From: Antarctobacter sediminis
GTDB lineage: Bacteria > Pseudomonadota > Alphaproteobacteria > Rhodobacterales > Rhodobacteraceae
NCBI RefSeq assembly: GCF_019218285.1
Contig: NZ_JAHUZG010000005.1
Location: 62,001-126,000 of the forward strand
Reading direction: 5' to 3'
Length of the DNA stretch: 64,000 nt
How positions within the stretch are numbered: the stretch's first letter is position 1; each line of letters opens with the position of its first letter. Below the pieces are notes generated by a model, which was not told where the DNA came from, searched no databases, and saw only the letters and a list, made by a program, of their open reading frames with translations. Both the position numbers and the translations under genes were made by a program. Shown here in pieces: positions 43,517-52,401 of this stretch.

Positions 43517-44791
43517 TCAGGCGGTGATTGCAGCCACGGCGCGCGCAATGGCCTGTTCGGTCAGTTCCATGTCCGCCTCCGTCAGCGCCAAAGACGGATA
43601 GAGCTTGCCCGGAGACTTGAAAACGCCGGCTTGGCGGAGCGCCGCGTTCCAGGCCTCGTTCACCTTGGGGTCACGGTGCTTGGCGGTGCGGTAATCGACG
43701 CACTCCGCATCGGTGAAGTAGATATCAAACAGCGTGGTATCGCCACAAATCCGATGCGCGACGCCCGCCTCTGTCAGGGCGCCGGACATCATGTCCTGCA
43801 AACGCTGACCCAACGCACGCAGCTGATCGTATTGGCCGTCACGGCGCAGCACTTCCATGGTTTTCAGACCCGCCGCAGAGGCGACCGGGTTGCCCGACAG
43901 CGTCCCCAGTTGCATCAGCCACTTGTCTGGCCCGACAACGGATTTGTCGAAATGAGACATGATCTCGGCGCTGGCGCCCAGCGCGGCCAGAGGAAAACCG
44001 CCGCCGATGATCTTGCCCATGGTGCAGATGTCCGGCGTCACACGGTACCGTTCCTGCGCACCGCCATAGGCAAGCCGGAACCCGGTCACGATCTCGTCGA
44101 AGACCAGCAAGACGCCATGCTTCGTGCAAAGATCCCGAAGCCCCTGAAGAAAGCCGGGTTGCGGCGGAATGATCCGCTGCAAAGGTTCGACGATCAGCGC
44201 GGCAATATCGTCATGTTCGGCCATCAGCGAAGCCACGGCCTCCAGATCGTTGTAAGGCGCGATCAACATCTGATCGGCCACGCCCTGCGGAATGCCCGCA
44301 CTGTCGGGAACGGCGGTTGGAAAATTCACCTGCTTCGTCGGCGCAAGGCTCATCTGCGCCTCGGCGCTCATCCCGTGATAGCCGCCTTCGAACTTCAGGA
44401 TCTTGGTCTTGCCGGTATAGGCCCGCGCCAGCCGCAGCGCGTACATGTCGGCCTCGCCGCCCGAGGCGACGAACCGCACCTGTTCGCAACATGGCACGGC
44501 GTCCACGATCGCCTCGGCCAGTTCGATGCCGCGCGCGTTGTTGGCGAAAAAGGTCATACCCAAAGGCAACTGTTCCAGCACAGCTTCCATAACCTCGGGG
44601 TGGCCATGGCCCAGCAGCATGGGACCGGACCCGATCAGGTAGTCGACATATTCATTGCCATTTTCGTCCCAGACCCGGCTGCCGTCACCGCGCGCGATGA
44701 CGATCCCGGACTCGAAGTTGCCGAAACCGCCAGCGGGCAGCACCTCGCGGGCGCGGGCGATCCATTCGTCTTGGCTGTGCAGTCTGTTCAT
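43517..44791 (-). CDS. class III aminotransferase, glutamate-1-semialdehyde aminomutase-like
   Basis: 424-residue PLP enzyme. PLP Lys260 (TMGKIIGGGFPLAA) and Asp232 (LVFDEIVTGFR); ASGGEADMYALRLARAYTG binds phosphate. The sequence follows the GSA aminomutase subgroup, but the gene lies at the end of a catabolic operon rather than among heme genes. It probably transaminates or isomerises an amino acid released by the upstream enolase-type and demethylating enzymes. It starts 4 bases after the preceding gene. Confidence 0.85.
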   Translation of the reverse strand: MNRLHSQDEWIARAREVLPAGGFGNFESGIVIARGDGSRVWDENGNEYVDYLIGSGPMLLGHGHPEVMEAVLEQLPLGMTFFANNARGIELAEAIVDAVPCCEQVRFVASGGEADMYALRLARAYTGKTKILKFEGGYHGMSAEAQMSLAPTKQVNFPTAVPDSAGIPQGVADQMLIAPYNDLEAVASLMAEHDDIAALIVEPLQRIIPPQPGFLQGLRDLCTKHGVLLVFDEIVTGFRLAYGGAQERYRVTPDICTMGKIIGGGFPLAALGASAEIMSHFDKSVVGPDKWLMQLGTLSGNPVASAAGLKTMEVLRRDGQYDQLRALGQRLQDMMSGALTEAGVAHRICGDTTLFDIYFTDAECVDYRTAKHRDPKVNEAWNAALRQAGVFKSPGKLYPSLALTEADMELTEQAIARAVAAITA

Positions 44792-44795
44792 GTGT

Positions 44796-45899
44796 CTAGT
44801 CCAGAATTAGGTCGGGCGTACCAAGGCACGCGGTATCAACGGTGATGCCAAGGCCGGGGCCCTTGGGCGGGGCGATACGGCCGTTTTGACGGGCGGGTGC
44901 ATCGGGGGCAAGGCGCGGCGCGACATAGCCAGACAGGTCACAGACGTTCAGAACGCGCCCCGGTTCGGTCGCCGCACCAAGATGCAGCAGCGCGGCGGTG
45001 GTGATATCGCTGCCCCATGTGTCCTCGATGCACATGCGTGCGCCAAGGTGCAGGCACAGATCGCGCGCCCGACGTGTGGCGGACAACCCGCCGAACTTGG
45101 ACAGTTTCAACGCCACCGCGTCCATGACCCCCAATTCATGCGCCCGCAACAGCGAGGCGGTGTCATGGGCCAGTTCGTCCAGCTTCATCGGCAGGCCTGT
45201 GGCGGCCCGCACGCGGGCGCAATCCTCCAGCGTGGCGCAGGGCTGTTCCAGCATCACGTCCAGATGAGCCACCGCGCGTCCCACGCGCGTTGCCTCCAGC
45301 GAGGCCGCGCCACAGTTCCAGTCCCCATAGACCAGCGGACCGGGGCCAACGGCCTCGCGCACTTTGGTCAGCCGTTCGACATCGGTCTGCCAATCTCCCG
45401 AGGCACCAAGCTTTGCCTGAAACTGGGTGATCCCCTGGCCCTGCGCCTCGCGCGCGATGCGGGCCATTTCATCGGGTTCGACGCAGGTGATCGAATGATA
45501 AAGCGGCATGTCCGCCTGCCGCTGGCCACCCAGAAGGGCATGCAGGGGCAGGCCCGCCACCTGACCGGTGATGTCCCACAGCGCGATGTCCAGCGCGGAC
45601 TTGGCATAGACATGCCCTTGAAGATAGGCGTCGGCCTTGGCCATCAACGCGCCTACGCCGACAGGGTCGCCGCCGATCAGCACTGGCGCCAGTTCCTGCA
45701 AGGCCGGCCCCACGCCGCGCGCATAGGCAGGCAGGTAATGCGGGATCGGGCAGACCTCGCCCCAGCCAGTCAGACCGTCATCAGTCTCAACCGCGATCAC
45801 GGCGGTTTCCACCGTGTCACAGGTCTTGCCATCGGCCATATAATAGGCGGTATGGCTGGTCAGAGCCACATGCCAAAGCGACAGGCGCGTGATCTTCAT
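44796..45899 (-). CDS. enolase-superfamily enzyme 1 (mandelate racemase/MLE type)
   Basis: 367-residue enzyme with the enolase capping domain and a TIM barrel. Catalytic set: Lys163 (FQAKLG), metal ligands Asp193, Glu218 (MLEQPC), Asp241 (KLDELAHD), and Lys265 (ALKLSKFGG). This two-lysine arrangement suits racemases and dehydratases such as hydroxyproline-betaine epimerase HpbD or cis-3-hydroxyproline dehydratase. It is one of three consecutive paralogues and overlaps the next by ATGA. The substrate cannot be set by eye. Confidence 0.83.
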   Translation of the reverse strand: MKITRLSLWHVALTSHTAYYMADGKTCDTVETAVIAVETDDGLTGWGEVCPIPHYLPAYARGVGPALQELAPVLIGGDPVGVGALMAKADAYLQGHVYAKSALDIALWDITGQVAGLPLHALLGGQRQADMPLYHSITCVEPDEMARIAREAQGQGITQFQAKLGASGDWQTDVERLTKVREAVGPGPLVYGDWNCGAASLEATRVGRAVAHLDVMLEQPCATLEDCARVRAATGLPMKLDELAHDTASLLRAHELGVMDAVALKLSKFGGLSATRRARDLCLHLGARMCIEDTWGSDITTAALLHLGAATEPGRVLNVCDLSGYVAPRLAPDAPARQNGRIAPPKGPGLGITVDTACLGTPDLILD

Positions 45900-47002
45900 G
45901 CGTAGACTCCCACAGGATCACCCAAGGTGGTTTCATCAGGGTGGACGCCCAGACCGGGCGTTTCAGGCAAATGCAGGTGGCCGTCGACATTCCGCGGGCC
46001 ACGGCCCCCGGCAATGTCCAGCGTGATCATGTCCTGACAGGCCCAGACCGCGCGGCAATTGGCATCCGGAACGGTGGCCGCAAGGTGTAGCGCCTCGGTA
46101 TCGGCCAGAACGCTGCCGCCGGTGGCCATGACGAAAATGTCGATGCCATGGGCAAGGGCAATATCGCGCATCCGCGCCGCCTTGGTCAGGCCGCCCACCC
46201 GGTTCAGCTTGATGCCAAAAACCTCGGCCAGCCCGTCCCGCGCGATGCGGGCGGCGTCCTGAAGCGTGACAAGGCTTTCGTCGACGGACACCGGCGCCGC
46301 GTGCTTGCCCGCGATCGCGGCAATGTCGTCAAGGCTTTCACAGGGCTGTTCGAAGGTCACGCAGAGCGGTTCGGTCGCGCGCATGACCTGCAAGGCCTGC
46401 GCGCGGGTCCAGCCCCGGTTGACGTCGTAGAGAACGATTTCGTTGGGGGCGCGATGCGCCTCGACGTCACGGATACGGGCAATATCGCGGTCAACGTCAC
46501 CGCCGATCTTGACCGAATGGGCAATGTAGCCACGCGCGCGATATCGATCCATGACCTCGCGGGTTTCCTCGACCGTCTTGGCCCCGACGGACGAGGCAAT
46601 GGGGCGCGGCGTGCGAGAGCCGCCGCCCATCAGGTCCGCGATCGGCACCCCCGCCGCCTGCCCCGCGATGTCCCAGCAGGCCATGTCGATGGGCGACTTG
46701 GCATAAAGATGCCCGGGCAAGGCGAGGTCCATCGCCCGCTCGACCTCCAGCACCCGGCGCGGGTCGAGGCCCAGAATGAAAGGCGCCATGGTCTGGATGC
46801 CCGCGCGGATACCGGGCCCGTGGGCGGGAACATAGGTATGCCCCCAAGGTGTCCCTTCCCCCCAACCGGTAATCCCGGCGTCGGTTTCGATCTTGACCAG
46901 CGTCGCGTCGAGGACCTCGAACTTCAACCGGCCACCGGACAGCCAGTAGGGGTGTTCCAACGGCAGATCGACGTGGAACACTGTGATACGGGTGATCTTC
47001 AT
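45896..47002 (-). CDS. enolase-superfamily enzyme 2 (mandelate racemase/MLE type)
   Basis: 368 residues; same fold and same spacing of active-site residues as its neighbours: Lys165 (HSVKIGG), Asp193, Glu218 (TFEQPC), Asp241 (VSVDES) and Lys265 (GIKLNRVGG). It differs from paralogue 1 in the capping-domain 20s loop (HPYWLSGGRLKFEV), which usually decides substrate choice, so it probably acts on a different compound or stereoisomer. Overlaps paralogues on both sides through ATGA. Confidence 0.83.
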   Translation of the reverse strand: MKITRITVFHVDLPLEHPYWLSGGRLKFEVLDATLVKIETDAGITGWGEGTPWGHTYVPAHGPGIRAGIQTMAPFILGLDPRRVLEVERAMDLALPGHLYAKSPIDMACWDIAGQAAGVPIADLMGGGSRTPRPIASSVGAKTVEETREVMDRYRARGYIAHSVKIGGDVDRDIARIRDVEAHRAPNEIVLYDVNRGWTRAQALQVMRATEPLCVTFEQPCESLDDIAAIAGKHAAPVSVDESLVTLQDAARIARDGLAEVFGIKLNRVGGLTKAARMRDIALAHGIDIFVMATGGSVLADTEALHLAATVPDANCRAVWACQDMITLDIAGGRGPRNVDGHLHLPETPGLGVHPDETTLGDPVGVYA

Positions 47003-48105
47003 GCGCGAAACTCCGCGATTGGGGGGCCAAGGCTGTCGAAATCCGGCGTCACGCCCAGGCCGGGCGTGTCGCTGGCAAAAAGCTTGCCGTCCCGCGCAAC
47101 CGGCCCGCCGAGTCCGGTGGACCGCGTGTTGTAGTTCATCAGGTCGGTCGTGTTCTGAAGATAGTCCTCGGGCGTCGAGGCCGCGAAATGGGCCACGACG
47201 GCGCTGGTGATCTCACCGCCCCAGGAATCCTCGCTGACCACGGGAATACGGTTGTCGACGAGGAAATCCCGCACCCGGCGCGCCTTGGACAGCCCGCCAA
47301 GGTTAGAGATCTTCAGGCAACAGATCTCGGCCCCATGATCAGCCACGACGCGCTGCGCCATGGCCATGCCGGTCACGCATTCATCCAGCTTCATCGGCTG
47401 TTCGGCCACGCGGCGGACCTGCTGGCATTCCTCGTAGGTGCGACAGGGCTGTTCAAGGATGAAATCAAGATCGCGGGTTGCCCGGGCCACGCGGATGGCA
47501 TTGTCGACGCGCCAGCCCTGGTTGGCGTCGGCCATGGCCTTTTCGCCAGGTTGCAGCAACGCGACACCGGCATGGATGCGGTCGATGTCACTGGCCCAGT
47601 CGCCGCCGACCTTGATCTGGAACTGGCGATAACCGGCCTCGCGATAGCGCTGCATTTCGGCCAGTGTCTCCTCCGTCGCCTTCTGGGGCGCGACGCGATA
47701 CATCGGTGCCCCGTCCGTCAGTTTGCCGCCAAGCAGCATCCAGACCGGCTGATCGCAGGATTGCCCCAGAATGTCCCAACAGGCGGCATCGAACGGCGCC
47801 TTGGCATAGCCGTGCCTCTGAACCGCGTGGTCCATGATCCGTTCGATCCGGGCCACCTGTCGCGGGTCTTCGCCCAGCAGGCGGGGCGCGACCAGTCGGG
47901 CCAGCGCAGGGACGCCTTCGGAATGGGCAACCATGTAGTTTTCGCCGCAGGGCGTGAATTCACCACAGCCCGACAGGCCCGCGTCTGTGTCGATCACCAC
48001 GACGCTTGCCTGCGCGACGGTGATCGCGTTCCCCGCGCCCCACCCGTAAGAGCCGCCCACGTAGGGCAAGCCCGTCTGGTAGACACGAATGCGGGTGATC
48101 TTCAT
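46999..48105 (-). CDS. enolase-superfamily enzyme 3 (mandelate racemase/MLE type)
   Basis: 368 residues. Lys165 (FQIKVGG), Asp193 (ADANQGW), Glu218 (ILEQPC), Asp241 (KLDECV) and Lys265 (CLKISNLGG) complete the active site. The N-terminal loop (GGSYGWGAGNAITVAQASV) and ending (PGLGVTPDFDSLGPPIAEF) resemble cis-3-hydroxy-L-proline dehydratase-like proteins from roseobacters, as I remember them. First of the three paralogues in transcription order, 28 bases after the DMSP lyase gene. Confidence 0.83.
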   Translation of the reverse strand: MKITRIRVYQTGLPYVGGSYGWGAGNAITVAQASVVVIDTDAGLSGCGEFTPCGENYMVAHSEGVPALARLVAPRLLGEDPRQVARIERIMDHAVQRHGYAKAPFDAACWDILGQSCDQPVWMLLGGKLTDGAPMYRVAPQKATEETLAEMQRYREAGYRQFQIKVGGDWASDIDRIHAGVALLQPGEKAMADANQGWRVDNAIRVARATRDLDFILEQPCRTYEECQQVRRVAEQPMKLDECVTGMAMAQRVVADHGAEICCLKISNLGGLSKARRVRDFLVDNRIPVVSEDSWGGEITSAVVAHFAASTPEDYLQNTTDLMNYNTRSTGLGGPVARDGKLFASDTPGLGVTPDFDSLGPPIAEFRA

Positions 48106-48133
48106 CCCGGGCGCTCCTCCGCTTGGATGCTGA

Positions 48134-48721
48134 CTAGGCGGTGCCCATGCGTGGCACCCCGGCCAGCCCTGCCCCGCGCCAAAGCGCCAGCGCCAGAACC
48201 GGGCTGTCGGTCGTCGTCATTGCATGGGGTTGGTTCGAACTGTGGACACGGATGTCACCCGGGCCAAGCACCTGAGAAGGCATACCTTCGGCCTCGAACA
48301 GGGCTTGGCCGGCGATGATGTAGTACAGTTCTTCGGCCTCGTGGACGTGCCACGGGTAATAGAGGTTTTCCCCCCAGTAGGCGATGTAGGCGCGCACCTC
48401 GTTCGAATGGAAATGCCCCTTGGGACCGACCAGCTCGAACCATCCGTAACGATTCAGGAAATCCGCCCCGACCTCGTCTTCGGAATAGGTCTGGCGCCAG
48501 TCGGCAAGATCCGCGATTTCACGGACAGCCTCATGCAGTTCCGCCGTGGTGGCGGTGTTTCCCTCGGTCCAGCCGCGCACGAACTGCACGGCCGGAACGC
48601 TGGTCTGCGGCAGGGTCTGCGCCCGCGCAAGGGGCCAGCCCGCAAACCCCACGAGCTGCGGATTGGCGGCTATCAGCAGGGTCAGTGCGTGATAAGCCCG
48701 TGCAAAAGCCTCGTCTGTCAT
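48134..48721 (-). CDS. dddQ: DMSP lyase, DddQ type (cupin)
   Basis: 195-residue cupin that cleaves dimethylsulfoniopropionate to dimethyl sulfide and acrylate. The metal-binding set is visible: His125, His127, Glu131 and Tyr133 (YYPWHVHEAEELYYI) and His166 (SSNQPHAM). This spacing matches the His-x-His-x3-Glu-x-Tyr pattern of DddQ, DddK and DddW. HFHSNEVRAYIAYWGENLYY and VLALALWRGAG are further DddQ landmarks, and size fits the family of about 200 residues. Its start overlaps the MDR dehydrogenase stop (ATGA), so it is firmly part of this osmolyte operon. Confidence 0.85.
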   Translation of the reverse strand: MTDEAFARAYHALTLLIAANPQLVGFAGWPLARAQTLPQTSVPAVQFVRGWTEGNTATTAELHEAVREIADLADWRQTYSEDEVGADFLNRYGWFELVGPKGHFHSNEVRAYIAYWGENLYYPWHVHEAEELYYIIAGQALFEAEGMPSQVLGPGDIRVHSSNQPHAMTTTDSPVLALALWRGAGLAGVPRMGTA

Positions 48722-49800
48722 GGCGTGACCACGATGTTACCGGTGTGGTTCTTGGCGATGAAGGCGGTCTGCGCTTCGCGCAGTTGCTCCAGCGGATAGG
48801 TGGCGGCCAGCGCGGGCTTGATCTCGCCGGCTTCGATGTAGCGCACGAGGTTCGGCATGACCTCCGGGTCAATCACGGTGGAGCCGGTAAAGGTCAGATC
48901 CCGCAGGTAGAACGTGCGCAGATCGAATTCCACCATCGGGCCGGCGATTGCACCCGAACAGGTGTAGCGACCGCCACGTTCCAGAATGTCGATCAATTTC
49001 GGCCAATAGGGCCCGCCAACCACATCTGCGACAACGGTGATCTTTTCGTCACCCAGCGCAGCGCGCAGGTTCTCCGGTGCCCGGGGCAGGATCACGTCCG
49101 GTCCAAGGGCGGCCACCGCATCGTGCTTGGCCTCCGAGGCCATGGCGATCACGCGGGCGCCACGGCGCTTGGCCAGCTGCACCACCGCGCCGCCAACCCC
49201 GCCCGAAGCCCCCGGCACCAGCACCGTGTCAGCGGCGGTGACATTGGCGCGGGTCAGCATCCCCTCACCCGTGGAATAAGAACAAGAGAAGGTCGCCAGT
49301 TCCGCGTCGGACAGCGAACAATTCACCGCCAGCGCGTTGCGGGCGGGCATCGTGGCGTATTCGGCAAAGCCGCCGTCTCGTTCAGAGCCAAAGTAGCCGG
49401 TCTTGTTCTTGTCCATAGGGTCTGCCGGGTCACGCAGCCAGCAATCGACGATGATGCGCTCGCCGATGCGGCCCGGATCAACGCCCTCGCCAACGGCAAC
49501 GATCTTGCCCGCAACGTCAGCGCCCTGAATACGCGGAAAGACGATCGGGGCGCCGCCCCATGACGGGTCTTCCTCGCCCACTTCCTGATAGGCCCCGCCG
49601 GTCGTCGCCTCGGTCACGGTCTTGGAATACCAGCCGCTGCGCGTGTTCACGTCAGTGTTGTTCAGCCCACAGGCCCCGACCTGTACCAACACCTCCCCCG
49701 GAGCCGGGTCAGGCCGCTTCCATGTTTCATGCAGGACAATCTGGTCGATATCGCCGTGGCCCATGGTGACCATGGCGCGCATCGTGTCGGGAAGGGTCAT
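48718..49800 (-). CDS. MDR-family zinc-type alcohol dehydrogenase/quinone oxidoreductase
   Basis: 360-residue medium-chain reductase. N-terminal GroES-like domain (GEVLVQVGACGLNNTDV, IQGADVAGKIVAVGEGVD); Rossmann segment VLVPGASGGVGGAVVQLAKRRGARV. The catalytic-zinc ligands are not clearly conserved (Asn in the usual Cys place), so a zinc-free reductase is possible. DMSP lyase genes often lie with the acryloyl-CoA reductase AcuI, also an MDR, but this one does not look like the YhdH/AcuI branch. Coupled to dddQ. Confidence 0.8.
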   Translation of the reverse strand: MTLPDTMRAMVTMGHGDIDQIVLHETWKRPDPAPGEVLVQVGACGLNNTDVNTRSGWYSKTVTEATTGGAYQEVGEEDPSWGGAPIVFPRIQGADVAGKIVAVGEGVDPGRIGERIIVDCWLRDPADPMDKNKTGYFGSERDGGFAEYATMPARNALAVNCSLSDAELATFSCSYSTGEGMLTRANVTAADTVLVPGASGGVGGAVVQLAKRRGARVIAMASEAKHDAVAALGPDVILPRAPENLRAALGDEKITVVADVVGGPYWPKLIDILERGGRYTCSGAIAGPMVEFDLRTFYLRDLTFTGSTVIDPEVMPNLVRYIEAGEIKPALAATYPLEQLREAQTAFIAKNHTGNIVVTP

Positions 49801-49836
49801 TGCATTTCTCCTGTCGCTATCCGATTCGCAGCCAGT

Positions 49837-52293
49837 CTATTGCGCCGGAACTGCCGCCGCATCGGTACGCGGAAGCATGCTTTGCGGATCATAGGCAGGT
49901 TCGCCCAGAACCCGGGCGGCGCGGGTTTCGCCGTGGATGATGGCCTGCAACTGGGTGCCCGGTTCGGCGGCTTCGGGTTTCACATATGCAAAGGCAAGGA
50001 TCTTGCCGACCGTGTGCCCATAGGCCACCGAAGCGGTGGATCCCACAACACGGCCGTCCAGCAGGATCGCCTCGCCGCCGTGGCCGTCGACGACCCCATC
50101 GGGTTCGATTTCAAGATAGGCACAGACCCAGGGCCGCTCTTCGTTCAGCGTCAGGTCGCGGCCAAGGTAATCCTTGTCCTTGCGGGCAAACCGCAGCACG
50201 TCCGCCTCGGCCAGAGTGACTTCGTTGGTCAGCTCGCCCGCCCCTTTAAAGCCCTTTTCCATTCGCATGACGTTCATGGCAAAGCTGCCGTAATCGGCGA
50301 TGCCGTGCGCCTCACCCGCGGACCAAAGCGCGTCGTAGACATCCTTGACCGCGGCAAAGGGCATGTGCAGTTCCCAGCCCAATTCGCCCGCATAGGACAT
50401 GCGGAAGGCCCAGACCTGATGGCCTGCCACGGTGATTTCCTGCGCCGACAGCCAGCGGAACGAAGCATTGTCCAGCGGCGCATCCGTGGTGGCCGCCAGC
50501 ACGTCACGTGCGCGCGGCCCGTTCAGGGACAAGGCCCCCCAACTGTCGGACAGCGCGGAAACCGTTACCGCCGCGTCGCCGCGATATGTGTCGAGGTGAT
50601 CCAGCAAACGCTGTTCGAAGAAGGCCGCGCAAACCAGATAGAACTTGTCTTCGGCCATGCGCACGATGGTGGTTTCCAGCTCGATCCTGCCACGACGGTT
50701 CAGCATGTGGGTCAGCGTGATCGACCCGGTCTTTTGCGGCATCCGGTTGGCGGTCAGCCGGTCCAGCAGCGCATAGGCATCCGGCCCCTCTACCATGACC
50801 TTGGTAAAGGCGGTCACGTCCATCACGCCCACCCGTTCACGCACGGCCCGGACCTCCTGGCCAACCATGTCGTGCACTTCGTTGCGCCGGAAGGAATAGT
50901 GATCCTCTTGCGCGACACCGTCCTTGGCGAACCAACGGGGACGTTCAAAGCCATAAACCTCTTCGTAAACCGCCCCCTTGTTCTTGAGGGTTTCATACAG
51001 CGGCGAGGGTTTGATCGGGCGGCCGGCAAGCCGGTTGAAATGCGGGAACGGAATCTCGTGGCGCAGGCAATAGTCCTCTTCCGCCTTGGTCACCTGCCAT
51101 TCCTTGGTGGCGTAGCTGCCAAAGCGGCGCGGATCGTAGTCGCGCATGGAGATATCCGCCGCGCCGTGAACCATCCATCGGGCCAGTTCGCGCGTCAGGC
51201 CGGGGCCCCAGCCGATGCCGATCTGCGTGCCGCAGCAGCACCAGTAGTTGCGCACGCCCGGTGCCGGGCCGATCAGCGGGTTGCCATCCGGCGGATGGCT
51301 GATTGCGCCATGCACATCGCGGGTGATCCCCAATTCGGCAAAGATCGGCATCCGGTTCAGGCTCTCTTCGAGCCAGGGCATGACCCGGTCGTAATCCGCA
51401 TCGAACAGCCAGTTTTCGTATTCCCACGGGCATTCATCATGCCAGACCGAGTTGGGATTGGCCTTTTCGTAGATCCCGATCAGCCCCTTTTTCTGTTCCA
51501 TCCGGATATACCCGGAAACCTTGCGGTCATCGCGGATCACCGGCAATTCGCGGTCCAGGTTCTGGAACTCGGGCACCTCGTCGGTCACGAAGTAATGGTG
51601 CGTCATGGACGTCATGGGCAGTTGCAGGCCCGACCATTCGCCCATCTGGCGGGCATAGGTGCCGCCGGCGTTCACGACATGCTCGCAGCGGATTGTGCCC
51701 TGTTCGGTTTCGACCACCCATTCGCCGTTCTCGGCCTGGGTGATGTTGGTTGCGCGGCACCGGCGCACGATGCGGACGCCCTTGGCCCGCGCGCCCGCCG
51801 CAAGCGCCATGGTGACGTTGGTCGGGTCCACGTGGCCGTCATCCGGCGTGTGCAGCGCGCCCAGCACGCCGTCGAGATTGTAGAACGGGTGGAGTTCGGC
51901 AACCTTCTCTGGCCCGACCAGTTCGATGTTGAACCCCAACGTCCGGCCCACCGACAACGTGTGGCGCAGCCAGTCCATCTCGTCCTCGGTATAGGCAAGG
52001 CGGAAAGACCCGCAGCCGTGCCAGGTAACGGCCTGCCCGGTCTCTTTTTCCAGCGCACCGGAATACAGGCCAATGTTGTAATCGACACATTTGCCAAGGC
52101 TGAAGGACGAGGTCGAATGGGTGATCTGCCCCGCCGCATGCCATGTGCTGCCGCTGGTCAGTTCCGCCTTTTCCAAAAGGACCGTCTCTGGCCCCCAGCC
52201 TTCGTGGCCAAGGTGATAGGCAAGACCCACCCCCATGACACCGCCACCAACAATCACCACGCGCGCCGTTTCGGGCAGGGCTTTCTCACTCAT
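49837..52293 (-). CDS. FAD-dependent oxidoreductase-GcvT fusion, dimethylglycine dehydrogenase-like
   Basis: 818-residue demethylating flavoenzyme. Residues 10-400 form a DAO-type FAD domain (VVIVGGGVMGVGLAYHL) with STWHAAG, where His52 matches the covalent flavin His of dimethylglycine dehydrogenase. The rest is FAO/GcvT-type folate-binding (VMDVTAFTKVMVEGPDAYALL, SYAGELGWELHMP, LGRDLTL). It strips an N-methyl group and can pass it to tetrahydrofolate. The start at 52293 has GGTGGAGACGAG upstream. First gene of the leftward operon, divergent from rpiR. Confidence 0.88.
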   Translation of the reverse strand: MSEKALPETARVVIVGGGVMGVGLAYHLGHEGWGPETVLLEKAELTSGSTWHAAGQITHSTSSFSLGKCVDYNIGLYSGALEKETGQAVTWHGCGSFRLAYTEDEMDWLRHTLSVGRTLGFNIELVGPEKVAELHPFYNLDGVLGALHTPDDGHVDPTNVTMALAAGARAKGVRIVRRCRATNITQAENGEWVVETEQGTIRCEHVVNAGGTYARQMGEWSGLQLPMTSMTHHYFVTDEVPEFQNLDRELPVIRDDRKVSGYIRMEQKKGLIGIYEKANPNSVWHDECPWEYENWLFDADYDRVMPWLEESLNRMPIFAELGITRDVHGAISHPPDGNPLIGPAPGVRNYWCCCGTQIGIGWGPGLTRELARWMVHGAADISMRDYDPRRFGSYATKEWQVTKAEEDYCLRHEIPFPHFNRLAGRPIKPSPLYETLKNKGAVYEEVYGFERPRWFAKDGVAQEDHYSFRRNEVHDMVGQEVRAVRERVGVMDVTAFTKVMVEGPDAYALLDRLTANRMPQKTGSITLTHMLNRRGRIELETTIVRMAEDKFYLVCAAFFEQRLLDHLDTYRGDAAVTVSALSDSWGALSLNGPRARDVLAATTDAPLDNASFRWLSAQEITVAGHQVWAFRMSYAGELGWELHMPFAAVKDVYDALWSAGEAHGIADYGSFAMNVMRMEKGFKGAGELTNEVTLAEADVLRFARKDKDYLGRDLTLNEERPWVCAYLEIEPDGVVDGHGGEAILLDGRVVGSTASVAYGHTVGKILAFAYVKPEAAEPGTQLQAIIHGETRAARVLGEPAYDPQSMLPRTDAAAVPAQ

Positions 52294-52365
52294 CTCGTCT
52301 CCACCTGTTCGAGAGTCGCAATTCAATCCCGTCAGGGCGGGAAACTGCTCGACAGGCTAAGTGGA

Positions 52366-52401
52366 CATGTGTACCAATGTCAATCATGATTGGCACAAAT
52401 G
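52366..52401. promoter_or_regulatory. long inverted repeat over the rpiR start, likely operator
   Basis: CATGTGTACCAAT at 52366-52378 and ATTGGCACAAATG at 52389-52401 are inverted repeats matching at 11 of 13 positions with a 10-base centre. It covers the start codon of the RpiR gene and lies 73 bases before the divergent FAD-GcvT gene. Its position suits autoregulation and control of both operons by RpiR. Confidence 0.6.

Noticed and set aside
49729-52389. 886-codon plus-strand open frame opposite the FAD-GcvT gene
   Set aside because: Shadow frame; the minus-strand gene shows FAD and GcvT motifs throughout.
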